From the NCBI GenBank assembly GCA_026626905.1, contig JAPNUX010000003.1:124001-188000 (forward strand): DNA of 64,000 nt. Reading direction: 5' to 3'. The translations under genes and the position numbers were made by a program. The notes under the pieces are model-generated. The model was not told where the DNA came from. It worked only from the letters and a program-made list of their open reading frames with translations, and made no database searches. Positions 8,609 to 16,638 of this stretch are shown one piece after another. The stretch is from Desulfurococcus sp. (GTDB lineage Archaea > Thermoproteota > Thermoprotei_A > Sulfolobales > Desulfurococcaceae). Numbering within the stretch: position 1 is the stretch's first letter; every line of letters starts with the position of its first letter.

Positions 8609-9706
8609 TTGAGGCTGGAGAAGCTATTGGAAGTCCTAGAGGCACGAGGACTCCAGGATCTCCTCGTGACGTCACCCGACAACGTGGAATACTACACGGG
8701 AGTAGAGTCAATTGCTGACGCCACACTACTACTACACGTCTCTAGAGACGGCGGGATAAGACTATACACGCCGCTACTAGAATACTATAGGTATAGGAGT
8801 CTACTACCGGAAAGCGTGGAGGTATACGCTCTATCAAGAAGCTTGAAGCCTAGTGATGCTAGAATAGCTGAGAAGGAGTTGAAGGAGGTTGTAAAAGAGA
8901 TAGTTGAGTCAAGCAGCAGGATTGGAGTTGACGGAATCCGTGGCCCAGTAGCGGCTTTAACAAGTGTACCTCTAGGAGAGAGAGTAGTAGACGTCTCAGA
9001 GGATCTGTGGAGGCAGCGGATGATCAAGGATAGTGAGGAGATCAAAGCGATCAAGAGGGCGGTGGAAATAACGATCAAAGGTGTGAGAACACTACTAGAC
9101 AACATTAGTGAAGGAGTCTCAGAGACAGAGCTAGCAGGCTTCTTCGAGGAGAGAGTGAGGAGAGAAGGAGTGAAGAAGTATGCTTTTGAGCCGATAATTG
9201 CATTCAAGCCGAACAACAGCTACCCGCACACCCTCCCCGGTAGTTTAAGGCTTGGTAGAAGGGATCTAATACTAGTTGACGTAGGCGTTAAATACAATGG
9301 TAGGTGTAGTGATTTAACGAGGATGATAGTGCACGGCAGGCCGAGCCCTGAGGAGAAGAGGAGTCTTGAGGCTGTTGAAGAGGCACTCTGGGAGGCAGTA
9401 GACTACATCCAGCCGGGGGTTAAAGCAGGTGAGGTAGCAGAAGTAGCATCTAGAGTACTCGAGAAGCACGGCTTACGCGATAAGTTCATTCATGGATTAG
9501 GTCACGGTATAGGTGTAGTAGTACACGAACCCCCATACCTGAGAGAAGGGAGTACTACAGTACTCGAGCCAGGAATGGTTTTTACTGTGGAGCCAGGTGT
9601 CTACTTCAATGGTAGGTACGGGGTTAGAATGGAGGAGAACGTAGTAGTCACCAAGAAGGGTGCGAGAGTATTATCGGGGAGGCTTAAGCCGTTGCTAGTA
9701 GCTTAA
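8609..9706 (+). CDS. M24-family metallopeptidase (Xaa-Pro dipeptidase-like)
   Basis: A creatinase/prolidase-type protein of about 365 residues. An N-terminal creatinase-like domain (to about residue 130) precedes the pita-bread catalytic domain. The metal ligands are recognisable: Asp in ILVDVGVKYNGRCSD (both aspartates), His in HGLGHGIGV, Glu in TVEPGVY and Glu in RMEENVV. It likely removes N-terminal residues next to proline in cytosolic peptide turnover. The frame opens with GTG at 8600, but that codon is part of a GGTGG ribosome site (8599-8603) placed correctly for TTG at 8609, so I prefer the latter. The last 12 bases overlap the convergent phosphatase gene. Confidence 0.85.
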   Translation: MRLEKLLEVLEARGLQDLLVTSPDNVEYYTGVESIADATLLLHVSRDGGIRLYTPLLEYYRYRSLLPESVEVYALSRSLKPSDARIAEKELKEVVKEIVESSSRIGVDGIRGPVAALTSVPLGERVVDVSEDLWRQRMIKDSEEIKAIKRAVEITIKGVRTLLDNISEGVSETELAGFFEERVRREGVKKYAFEPIIAFKPNNSYPHTLPGSLRLGRRDLILVDVGVKYNGRCSDLTRMIVHGRPSPEEKRSLEAVEEALWEAVDYIQPGVKAGEVAEVASRVLEKHGLRDKFIHGLGHGIGVVVHEPPYLREGSTTVLEPGMVFTVEPGVYFNGRYGVRMEENVVVTKKGARVLSGRLKPLLVA

Positions 9707-10522
9707 CTGCCCGCCCTGAAACCCTTCACCAAGGCTTAAAGGCATGCCCTCCCTAGGGCCTATTATAAGCTTTCTAATAACTTTAACATCATCTACTCTT
9801 AACTCCTCTAGCGGCGGATACACTAGGATCCCACTATCTAGCTTAACGGCAAGGGCTATAGCTAGCGCGACATCAATGTTTCTTAAGCGGCCTGTCAGCG
9901 ATACAAAGTAGTCAATTAAACCGAGAGAAGATAGTGAGGCTTCAAGGGATGCTGAACCCATAATCCTCAGCTTTAAGCCTCCGGCAGGATCGGCTAGAGC
10001 TCTACGGAGAGCTTCTAGCTCCCCGGTGTTATTAAGGTAGGCTGAGACTACTGGAATCCTTCTCCTTTCGACCCGCTTCTCGAAGACTCTTCCATTAAGG
10101 AGTGCTTTTCCATCAACATACTCTACTCTTACATCGCTGAAAACACTCTGGACTATACCGTAGACGGCTTCATGGATTAATGGTATAGTTTCACTTGCGT
10201 TATAGGCTACTATGGATATACTTGAGAAGGGTATCTGCATAGCATAGTTGAGGCTTCCATCCAAGGGGTCTAGAAGAATAATGTAGTCTGGCTTCTCTCT
10301 CAGCCTGTACACTCCTCTCTCCTCGCTAACCACCCACAGGTTTAACCCTGACCCTCTGAATAAGTCGACAGCATACTCCTCGGCAGCAATATCTATGCGT
10401 CTTGTCTCGTCACCTGAGACTCCCTCACCAATCACCGTGCTGTAGTAGGCTTCACCATAGTACTCTAGTAGCATCCTCCTTAACTCTCCTGCAACTCTCC
10501 TAGAGGCTTCAGCTATACTCAT
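9695..10522 (-). CDS. Inositol monophosphatase / fructose-1,6-bisphosphatase family enzyme
   Basis: A Mg2+-dependent sugar phosphatase of the IMPase superfamily. The metal-binding motif LLDPLDGS and upstream acidic residues (SEERG) are present. The late motif is weaker (RNIDVALAIAL in place of the usual W-D-x-A). Archaeal members can act on inositol-1-phosphate, fructose-1,6-bisphosphate or both, and the inositol-1-phosphate synthase at 15.4 kb could make the former. ATG at 10522, with GGTGG just before it, is preferred over the GTG at 10531. The 3' end overlaps the convergent peptidase by 12 bases. Substrate is uncertain. Confidence 0.78.
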   Translation of the reverse strand: MSIAEASRRVAGELRRMLLEYYGEAYYSTVIGEGVSGDETRRIDIAAEEYAVDLFRGSGLNLWVVSEERGVYRLREKPDYIILLDPLDGSLNYAMQIPFSSISIVAYNASETIPLIHEAVYGIVQSVFSDVRVEYVDGKALLNGRVFEKRVERRRIPVVSAYLNNTGELEALRRALADPAGGLKLRIMGSASLEASLSSLGLIDYFVSLTGRLRNIDVALAIALAVKLDSGILVYPPLEELRVDDVKVIRKLIIGPREGMPLSLGEGFQGGQLSY

Positions 10523-10590
10523 CCCTGCCACCGGGGTAGCTGATTAAAAAGCTGGTTCAAGGCTTTAAATTATTCCGATCACTTATTTTA

Positions 10591-12114
10591 ATGCTGGTGG
10601 ACGTGCTTTTGACCCCCCATTTACAGATTTATAGGCGGTTGAATGAAGCGAGCGAGCTTCTCTCAGAGCCTTTGAATCTAGCACTACTAGTAAGAAAAGT
10701 AAGCATTGTAGAGCCGGAGAAACTACTCTCATGCAGTGAGATACTAGAGAGTCTTGTTGAATCCGGTACGCGGATCCTCGAGGAGAGAAAAGGGTTAACG
10801 TACTCGATTATCAGGCGGGATAGAAGAATACTATTCAGAATACTGCTAGCAGGAAGTAGGATACTAGCTATTCTAGAGGAGGCTGCCGGGCGAGTCAGTA
10901 AAGGAAGAGAAGCCTTCAGGGAGCTGCAAGCACTGGTTTCAACACCTGGATCCCTCTGCACTATGGCGGTTGGATTAGTAGCTCCCGACGACCTACCAGG
11001 TGATCTAAGAGTGCTCGCCGAGGAAGCTTTAAGCGAGAAGGCTGCAGCCCCAGAGATGTGGACGGATAGAGTTATCTACGGCTTCAAGGTGACCAGGCTA
11101 CTAGGAGAAGACGAGTTTACATTCAGCTTGGAGGCCCGCGACCAGCACGGCAACAGATTCACCCTCATAGTACCAAGGCCTGAAGCCTTCAGCGCCTTCA
11201 CAACACTACTATTAAATGCCCTAGATGCTGTAAGCTACCAGTTAATGAAGCCCAGCATGTACGGTCAGATAAGCACTGAGATAGCTGAGCCAGGTGTCGT
11301 TGAGAAGCTATCCCGGTTTACAAGGTATCTTTTGGAGAGCAGGGGAGTGATAGCGGGCCTCGGGAATGGGGGAGAATACTTTGAAAACCCCCCACTAGTG
11401 ATAGCATCATTCCTTGAAGGAGAGAGCTTACCCAGTAAAACTGATCTAGCAAGCATATTACTCGTGCTCCACAGAATGACAGGGCTCGCAGCCCACATGA
11501 ATCTAGCCGGCTTCGGCTTTAATACTCTCAGGCCAGTAGACATTGTAATCACAGAGGATCCAGGTGAACCCTTAGGCCGTAAGCCAGTGCTAGCTAACCC
11601 AACATCAATCCAGAGGCTAGACTCGCTTTACAGAGGGCTCTACAGGGGTCTTGAAACCTTGGATCCACTATCACTCGCCACCAGGAGGCTAGCTTCAACG
11701 AGCAACGCGTTCATGGTATCAATGCTCGCGTTAAATACTCTTCTAGGTAGACCTGTACCCGAATACCTCCAGCTCAACAAGCTGGTACTTAAGGTAATAC
11801 ACAATATTAAAGTAGATACATCAGTAGAACCAGGGCTAGAGGAGTACGCTGAAAACGTTGAGAGAATACTGAGAGATGCAGTACAAAGCGGTAGAGTTGA
11901 AGCCGGCTTCACAGTAATAGACAGGCTCATCTCACAACGCCTTGAATCCCATGTAGCAGCCCTCCAGAATACTGTGCCCCCCAGAATACTCGAGTATCTG
12001 CTGAGAACAGTGAGCTTAAACCCGGATAGAAGATACAGAAGCCCGCTTGAAGCATTCACAAGCCTTGAGAAAGCTCTACTAGAAGACGGGTACACTGAGA
12101 TCCTAAAGTACTGA
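10591..12114 (+). CDS. Probable pseudokinase: degenerate Ser/Thr protein-kinase fold with helical N-terminal domain
   Basis: Residues 1-155 are mostly helical and unrecognised. From about 160 the chain follows the protein-kinase order: strand and loop KVTRLLGEDEFTFSLEARD (about 166-184), a strand where the ATP lysine should be (LIVPRP), a hinge PPLVIASFLEGESL (267-280), a catalytic-loop equivalent AAHMNLAGFGFNTLRP (300-315) with HRD changed to HMN, and a DFG position reading ANP. An alpha-F-like segment ends in LNTLLGRPVPEY (381-392), and the C terminus NPDRRYRSPLEAFTSLEKAL (477-496) matches the typical kinase end. Catalytic Lys and Asp are missing, so signalling or scaffold use is likelier than phosphotransfer. 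It stands alone, divergent from the phosphatase gene. Confidence 0.6.
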   Translation: MLVDVLLTPHLQIYRRLNEASELLSEPLNLALLVRKVSIVEPEKLLSCSEILESLVESGTRILEERKGLTYSIIRRDRRILFRILLAGSRILAILEEAAGRVSKGREAFRELQALVSTPGSLCTMAVGLVAPDDLPGDLRVLAEEALSEKAAAPEMWTDRVIYGFKVTRLLGEDEFTFSLEARDQHGNRFTLIVPRPEAFSAFTTLLLNALDAVSYQLMKPSMYGQISTEIAEPGVVEKLSRFTRYLLESRGVIAGLGNGGEYFENPPLVIASFLEGESLPSKTDLASILLVLHRMTGLAAHMNLAGFGFNTLRPVDIVITEDPGEPLGRKPVLANPTSIQRLDSLYRGLYRGLETLDPLSLATRRLASTSNAFMVSMLALNTLLGRPVPEYLQLNKLVLKVIHNIKVDTSVEPGLEEYAENVERILRDAVQSGRVEAGFTVIDRLISQRLESHVAALQNTVPPRILEYLLRTVSLNPDRRYRSPLEAFTSLEKALLEDGYTEILKY

Positions 12115-12156
12115 GAAGATCGTGGAGAGGACAGAGCAGTTTAAGCATACGTGGAG

Positions 12157-12230
12157 AGCCGCCGCCGGGATTCGAACCCGGGTCCTCTGCCTTACCAGGG
12201 CAGCGCTCCACCAGGCTGAGCTACGGCGGC
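12157..12230 (-). tRNA. tRNA-Thr (anticodon GGT)
   Basis: The complement strand folds as a full cloverleaf: acceptor GCCGCCG (12230-12224) pairs with CGGCGGC (12164-12158); D-arm GCTC/GAGC; anticodon stem CTGCC/GGCAG with loop CTGGTAA, so the anticodon is GGT (Thr, ACC/ACT codons); T-arm CCGGG-TTCGAAT-CCCGG. The discriminator is U, as in many archaeal tRNA-Thr. There is no intron and CCA is not encoded. A TATA-like element on the same strand lies at about 12262-12277. Confidence 0.95.
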
Positions 12231-12391
12231 GAGCCGTAAACCATAATATCAAGCAGGGATTATATTTATACTTTACGTGAAATAAATGGCTAATAGTACA
12301 CTCGATAACAGAGTTAGATGAGTATAATGGGGATCCAGCTCCAAAACCTTATAACCCCTTAAAACATGACCTGTATACGGCGGGGCTGGCT

Positions 12392-12465
12392 AGCGGGGTA
12401 GGGCAGCCAGGTAGCCCGCGGGGCTCATAACCCCGAGGTCGGTGGTTCAAATCCACCCCCCGCTA
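12392..12465 (+). tRNA. Initiator tRNA-Met (anticodon CAT)
   Basis: A full cloverleaf: acceptor AGCGGGG pairs with CCCCGCT, giving the A1-U72 pair typical of archaeal initiators; anticodon stem CGGGG/CCCCG with loop CTCATAA includes the three G-C pairs used for P-site entry; T-arm GGTGG-TTCAAAT-CCACC. No intron, no encoded CCA. TATA-like CCTTATAACC lies about 40 bases upstream. The last three bases (CTA) are also the complement of the stop codon of the convergent gene at 12463-13332. Confidence 0.95.
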
Positions 12466-13332
12466 CTTCCTCTTTCTCCTTGCTTTCTTCGAAGAAGAAT
12501 CTCTAACTGTGCATAACCGTGCTGCTGCAAGCACAGCTACTAGAATCTCTGCTACTGCTATAAGCACGGTGTTCCCGCTTAAATCTATAGTGAGTCTTCC
12601 ATCCTCTACTGTAAGCGTTAGTGGACCCCACGATGCAAACTGCCCGGTGACCACGGGTATGCCGGTTGAATCTACTCTTAATGTTTCAGTGGAGTAAGGC
12701 TTCACTTGAATACTGTATCTCTCAGTAGCATTCAACCCGTATACATCTATGATTACTGTGTAGGCTAATCCTCCTCTATTACTTACATTAACAGCAGGGT
12801 TAACGGGGAGAATAGAGATTTCAGCGGTCACATTAAGCAGGTATGGTGAGTAGAAGGTGAGAAGCCAGCGTCCAGGGCCGGCGGACTCGACAATTAAAGG
12901 CTTGAACGGTGAATACCCTGCTAACCCTGTATTAAGCACTACACCTGTTGCAAGCGAAGTATTCTCAATACTGCCTTGATCGAAGAGTACTCCCCCCTCA
13001 TAGCTTACAATGTAGACTCCCTCCACCACCTCCACGTTCAGTGGAATGGAGGTTTTATTTACTACGAGGCTTGCATTCAAGACCCCGCTGGAGCCTACTA
13101 GATGCTGGTAGGGTGGGGTTATCAAGCCGCTTACATTAACCCATACGTAGACTCTCTCATAGCTTACAGTTACATTAGCATTGTACCCAGCTAGAGGGAT
13201 CCTTAAGCTTGCAGCTTGAAGTACAAGTAGCGTCACGAAAACCACGATAACAGTAGTAGCTGTAAGCCGCTTGAGGCACCTGCGCTTAAATCTAAGTGTC
13301 AGCTGAGCCTTCACGGTAAACCCCGGCGACAC
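12463..13332 (-). CDS. Predicted cell-surface membrane-anchored protein, unknown function
   Basis: A 289-residue protein with an N-terminal hydrophobic helix after a basic stretch (about residues 22-45), a long Thr/Val/Asn-rich beta-type region with many N-glycosylation sequons (NVTVS, NVSG, NKTS, NVSN, NATE), and a C-terminal membrane helix (about 252-273) followed by a very basic tail (KKARRKRK). It should face the outside with both ends in the membrane or cytosol. No enzyme motif is visible. Its TAG stop codon is antisense to the last three bases of the initiator tRNA gene, so the two genes converge with a 3-base overlap. Confidence 0.7.
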   Translation of the reverse strand: MSPGFTVKAQLTLRFKRRCLKRLTATTVIVVFVTLLVLQAASLRIPLAGYNANVTVSYERVYVWVNVSGLITPPYQHLVGSSGVLNASLVVNKTSIPLNVEVVEGVYIVSYEGGVLFDQGSIENTSLATGVVLNTGLAGYSPFKPLIVESAGPGRWLLTFYSPYLLNVTAEISILPVNPAVNVSNRGGLAYTVIIDVYGLNATERYSIQVKPYSTETLRVDSTGIPVVTGQFASWGPLTLTVEDGRLTIDLSGNTVLIAVAEILVAVLAAARLCTVRDSSSKKARRKRK

Positions 13333-13690
13333 CTCTGGTCATAGAAACCCAGTAATAAATACGTTCACTAATACTAACTCTAAGTCTTAAAGCATTGTAG
13401 AATGGAGTGTGGAAGAAGGCTGTAGCCTACCCCAGGGTATCCTAGCCAGGCTCAACCCACGGATACCCCTTTACGGACCCGCCTGGGCTGCGCCCAGCTA
13501 CACGATTGAAGCAATTAATCAATCATCTAGCCGGGCTGCCTGGCGGCGGAGTCCAAGGGTATCTGGCTGCCCCTAGTATAATTGATCTTAAACGATCTTA
13601 TAAACCTGATCCACTAGGTGTTCGTGGCAGGAGTGCAATCTGTGTCCCTGAAGCATTATCCATTACTAGAGACTGGATAGTATTTAGTGG
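13333..13690. other. 358-base gene-free stretch
   Basis: No convincing reading frame fits this gap between aspS and the surface-protein gene, both on the minus strand. Its middle holds strongly paired, GC-rich sequence (see the candidate RNA at 13430-13576). The right end (13577-13690) contains a minus-strand TATA-like TTTATAAG near 13596-13603, which may serve an RNA or the surface-protein gene. Confidence 0.5.
13430..13576 (+). ncRNA. Candidate structured RNA of unknown class (strand uncertain)
   Basis: Several nested pairings occur. GGATACCC (13461-13468) can pair with GGGTATCC (13436-13443) or, as GATACCC, with GGGTATC (13557-13563). GGAC/CCGCC (13475-13483) pairs with GGCGG/GTCC (13545-13554). 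Inside lie three hairpins: CTGGG-CTGCG-CCCAG (13484-13498), GATTG...CAATC (13504-13524), and GCCGGG-CTG-CCTGGC (13530-13544). The last includes a G-T pair that works as G-U only on the plus strand, which slightly favours that strand; a minus-strand TATA-like element near 13600 argues the other way. It lacks the conserved motifs of tRNA, 5S, SRP or RNase P RNA. Expression and identity are unknown. Confidence 0.4.
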
Positions 13691-14950
13691 CTATGGTACA
13701 AGCCTTGTTCTATCCCTAACGAACATTATTGCTTCCCTTATGTTCTCTAAGCCTAGCATCCTCATGAGTAGTCGTTCAACTCCTAGACCGAATCCTCCAT
13801 GGGGTGGCATACCGTACTTGAATGCCTCAAGGTAGAATTCAAAGTCTTCTGGCTTCAACCCTTTATCTCTTAAAGCTTCAACAAGCCTCTCGTACCTGTG
13901 TTCTCTCTGCCCGCCGCTTGCTACCTCTAACCCCTTGTAGTCTAAGTCAAACTTCCTGGTGTGTACTCTATCATCCTCCCTCATGTAGTAGAAGCCTGTT
14001 GAAGTCCACGGGAAGCCTACTATGAAGTATAAATCGTAACCTTTCTCAGCCATTATCTCTCCAAGTGTTCTCTCAGCTTGATCACTTAGATCCTCGTTTT
14101 CTGAGACTTCTACTCCCTCGCTGCTAAGTATATCTATAGCCTCCTTGAATCTTAATCTTTTGAAGGGTCTTGCCGGTCGCTTTAACTCTACTCCGAGAGC
14201 TTCTAGTTCCTCACGGTTGTTCCTGGACACGTATTCTATTATGTATGCTATAAGGTTCTCGAGGGTGTCGAGTACATCTTCTACGCCTCTTATGAAGCCT
14301 TGCTCCACGTCTATACCCCATGACTCGTTGAGGTGTCTTGTGGTATTGAACTTCTCTGCTCTGAAGTAGGGTGTTATCTCGTATATCCTCTCGAAGCTAG
14401 CCATGAGGATCTGCTTGTATAGCTGGGGGCTCTGGCTTAAGAAGGCTTCTCTCTCAAAGTACTGGATTTTGAAGAGGGTTGCTCCTCCTTCAGCGCCAGC
14501 GGCAACAATTTTAGGAGTATTCACCTCTATGAATCCATTTGATTCAAGGTACTCTCTCGCAGCTTTAAGCATGCTGGCTCTAATCCTGAAGACAGCTCTC
14601 TCAACAGGGTTTCTTGCTAGAAGCCACCTGTACTTTACTCTCGTGTCAAGTAGAGCTGGAACCTTGCCGACAGTATCGACGGGTAGGGGTGCTCTGGGTT
14701 CACCGTAAACCTCTAGCTTCACAGCAACGTATTCAACTCCACGCTTGCTTCTCTGAGCCTGGGATACCTCGCCTTCAAAGCATATAGCAGTCCCCACGCT
14801 AAGGGAGTCTGCGAGCTTGAACATCTCTCTATCACGATCCTCCTTGAAGACAAGGACTCTAGGCTTAACACTTCCACTCCAGCTGACTTCAACTATGAGG
14901 ACGCTTCCAACTCTAGCCTTACGTATAATCCAGCCGCACAGCCTCTCCAA
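13691..14950 (-). CDS. aspS: Aspartyl-tRNA synthetase (archaeal type, possibly non-discriminating)
   Basis: Charges tRNA-Asp, and possibly tRNA-Asn, with aspartate. An OB-fold anticodon domain (about residues 1-100) precedes a class IIb catalytic domain: motif 1 region ending EVNTPKIVAAG, the aspartate-binding SQSPQLYKQ, motif 2 FRAEKFNTTRHLNE, and motif 3 GGFGLGVERLLMRMLG. QSPQLYKQ separates it from archaeal AsnRS (QSAQLY). At 419 residues it is slightly short because the OB domain is reduced. The start is TTG at 14950. Whether it is discriminating cannot be read safely; that depends on whether the genome has AsnRS or a GatCAB/GatDE amidotransferase. It is monocistronic or first in its direction. 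Confidence 0.92.
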   Translation of the reverse strand: MERLCGWIIRKARVGSVLIVEVSWSGSVKPRVLVFKEDRDREMFKLADSLSVGTAICFEGEVSQAQRSKRGVEYVAVKLEVYGEPRAPLPVDTVGKVPALLDTRVKYRWLLARNPVERAVFRIRASMLKAAREYLESNGFIEVNTPKIVAAGAEGGATLFKIQYFEREAFLSQSPQLYKQILMASFERIYEITPYFRAEKFNTTRHLNESWGIDVEQGFIRGVEDVLDTLENLIAYIIEYVSRNNREELEALGVELKRPARPFKRLRFKEAIDILSSEGVEVSENEDLSDQAERTLGEIMAEKGYDLYFIVGFPWTSTGFYYMREDDRVHTRKFDLDYKGLEVASGGQREHRYERLVEALRDKGLKPEDFEFYLEAFKYGMPPHGGFGLGVERLLMRMLGLENIREAIMFVRDRTRLVP

Positions 14951-15050
14951 GCCTTAACCCTCTCTTGCAGGCTCTACGCTATAGATGAGGGGAAGCAGGG
15001 TTAAAATGATAGTCGCGTGATCCTGGCTGGTGAAATGCTTAATAACCAGA

Positions 15051-15070
15051 GTATTTGTGATCACAAATAC
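15051..15070. promoter_or_regulatory. 20-bp perfect palindromic operator upstream of the PadR-like gene
   Basis: GTATTTGTGATCACAAATAC is identical to its reverse complement over all 20 bases. It lies between a TATA-like CTTAATAACC (15038-15047) and the TTG start at 15084, covering the expected transcription start. This is the expected place for autorepression by the winged-helix protein encoded next. Because of this site the upstream ATG at 15030 is unlikely to be the real start. Confidence 0.65.
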
Positions 15071-15083
15071 GTGGTGCAGAATC

Positions 15084-15404
15084 TTGCCTGAGCCTAAAGC
15101 ATACTCCAGGCTGACTAGGAAGCTGACAGTCGAGAACCTCTGGCTCTACGTGGTTAAAATACTCTTAGATAAAGGTGAGCCTATGAGAGCCTACGATATA
15201 AAAATCGAGCTTAGAGAGAGATTTGGGATCAATCCTCCCGCAATAACAGTCTACACAGCTATCTACAGGATGGTTAGAGACGGAGTGCTCACCAGGAGGC
15301 AGAGAGGAGATGAAGCCGTGTACACGGTGTCCGAGAGAGGCTTAGAGGCATTCAAGAAGGCGTTAGTCTTCATGGAGGAGGTGCTGAGCAAGCTTAAGAT
15401 CTAG
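15084..15404 (+). CDS. PadR-family winged-helix transcriptional regulator
   Basis: A small (about 106 residues) DNA-binding protein. The pattern VVKILLDKGEPMRAYDIKIE, PAITVYTAIYRMVRDGVL, then a wing with EAVYTVSERGLEAF is that of PadR/PF03551-type regulators, followed by a C-terminal dimer helix (KKALVFMEEVLSKL). The frame extends upstream to ATG at 15030, but TTG at 15084 follows a GGTG ribosome site by 8 bases and lies after the 20-bp palindrome, so I chose it. It sits 13 bases before inositol-1-phosphate synthase and is likely in one operon with it. It may regulate inositol-lipid or compatible-solute synthesis and itself (inference). Confidence 0.82.
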   Translation: MPEPKAYSRLTRKLTVENLWLYVVKILLDKGEPMRAYDIKIELRERFGINPPAITVYTAIYRMVRDGVLTRRQRGDEAVYTVSERGLEAFKKALVFMEEVLSKLKI

Positions 15405-15417
15405 GGGTGAGGCAGGC

Positions 15418-16566
15418 TTGATACGTGTAGCAGTTGTAGGACAAGGCCTCGTAGCCCTTCACTTCGAGGTTGGATTAGAGAAGCTTAGAAGCAATGAGAT
15501 ACCAGACTACGGTGTCCCGTTGAGAGACTGGCTCCCCTACAAGTACAGTGACATTGAGATCGTGGCCTCCTACGACGTCGATGAATCAAAAGTAGGGAAG
15601 ACCGTCTACGAGCTAGCTAGAAGAGACTACCCGAGCTCCCAGATACCAGGTTCACTTAAAGATATAGTGGTTAGAAGAGGCATCCACCTCAACAGCTTGA
15701 AAGGGCTGCCTGTGAAGGCTAGAGGAAGGGAAGAAGGTAGGAGTGTCAGAGAGGCTGTAATGGAGCTGGTAGACGAGTGGAAGAGCCTTAACGTAGATGT
15801 AGTTGTAAACGTCATGACAACTGAGCCTGTTGAACCCGTGGGGAACCCAGCAGTAATTAAAACTACAGCTTTAAACGGTGATTTAACAGCAAGCCAGACG
15901 TACGCTTACGCTACAGCCCTATACTCCTCGATGCACAAGCCTGCAGCATTTGTAAACGCGATCCCCTCCCCGATAGCTAATGACCCGGGCTTCGTGGAGC
16001 TCTGCAGGGAGTGGAAGTGCGTTATATTCGGTGACGACGGTTCAACAGGGGCTACTCCTCTCACAGCTGACCTGCTAGAACACATGTACGAGAGGAACAG
16101 GAGGGTTATAGATATAGCTCAATTCAATATCGGAGGTAACACAGACTTCCTAGCTCTCACTCTCCCCGAGAGAAACTTGATGAAGAAGAAGACGAAGAGT
16201 GCTGTAGTCGAGGATATACTAGGCTACGAGGCACCAAACTACATTAGGCCTACAGGATACCTTGAACCTCTTGGAGACAAGAAGTTCGTTGCAATGATAG
16301 TAGAGTACTATAGTTTCGGAGAGTTCAAGGATGAAGTATACATTGTAGCGAGAATAAATGATAGTCCAGCTCTCGCAGGCCTCCTCGTAGACTTAGTAAG
16401 GCTTGGGAGAATAGCTTTAGATAGACAGGTCTACGGTACAGTATACGAGGTGAACGCATTCTACATGAAGAAGCCGGGGCCAGCCGGCTCTAAGGTCATC
16501 TCGAAATACCATGCATTCCAGAGGCTCCTCGAGTGGACTGGGATAAGAGACCCGAGATACAAGTAG
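15418..16566 (+). CDS. ino1: myo-Inositol-1-phosphate synthase
   Basis: Converts glucose-6-phosphate to L-myo-inositol-1-phosphate with NAD+. The N terminus has a Rossmann motif (VAVVGQGLVA). The family signatures GDDGSTGATPLTADLLEH (about residues 203-220) and QFNIGGNTDFLALT (about 236-249) are intact, as is the KTKSAVVEDILGY lysine-rich segment. At 382 residues it matches short archaeal enzymes. The start is TTG at 15418 with GGGGTGAGG upstream. The product feeds archaetidylinositol lipids or di-myo-inositol phosphate, a heat-stress solute in hyperthermophiles; which is used cannot be told here. Follows the PadR regulator and precedes adk. Confidence 0.93.
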   Translation: MIRVAVVGQGLVALHFEVGLEKLRSNEIPDYGVPLRDWLPYKYSDIEIVASYDVDESKVGKTVYELARRDYPSSQIPGSLKDIVVRRGIHLNSLKGLPVKARGREEGRSVREAVMELVDEWKSLNVDVVVNVMTTEPVEPVGNPAVIKTTALNGDLTASQTYAYATALYSSMHKPAAFVNAIPSPIANDPGFVELCREWKCVIFGDDGSTGATPLTADLLEHMYERNRRVIDIAQFNIGGNTDFLALTLPERNLMKKKTKSAVVEDILGYEAPNYIRPTGYLEPLGDKKFVAMIVEYYSFGEFKDEVYIVARINDSPALAGLLVDLVRLGRIALDRQVYGTVYEVNAFYMKKPGPAGSKVISKYHAFQRLLEWTGIRDPRYK

Positions 16567-16638
16567 CCTGTTTAGTTTTCATTTTAAACCTCACCGGGTA
16601 TTCAAAGACCAGAGTAAAGCGTGGAGGGGTGAAGCTAG

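Noticed and set aside
13430-13576. Possible SRP RNA, RNase P RNA or 5S rRNA
   Set aside because: The invariant motifs (SRP domain loops, RNase P CR-I/CR-V, 5S loop sequences) were not found on either strand, so no class is claimed.
13506-13835. 109-residue frame over the candidate RNA and the end of aspS
   Set aside because: It runs antisense into conserved aspS motif 3, and its sequence looks non-coding.
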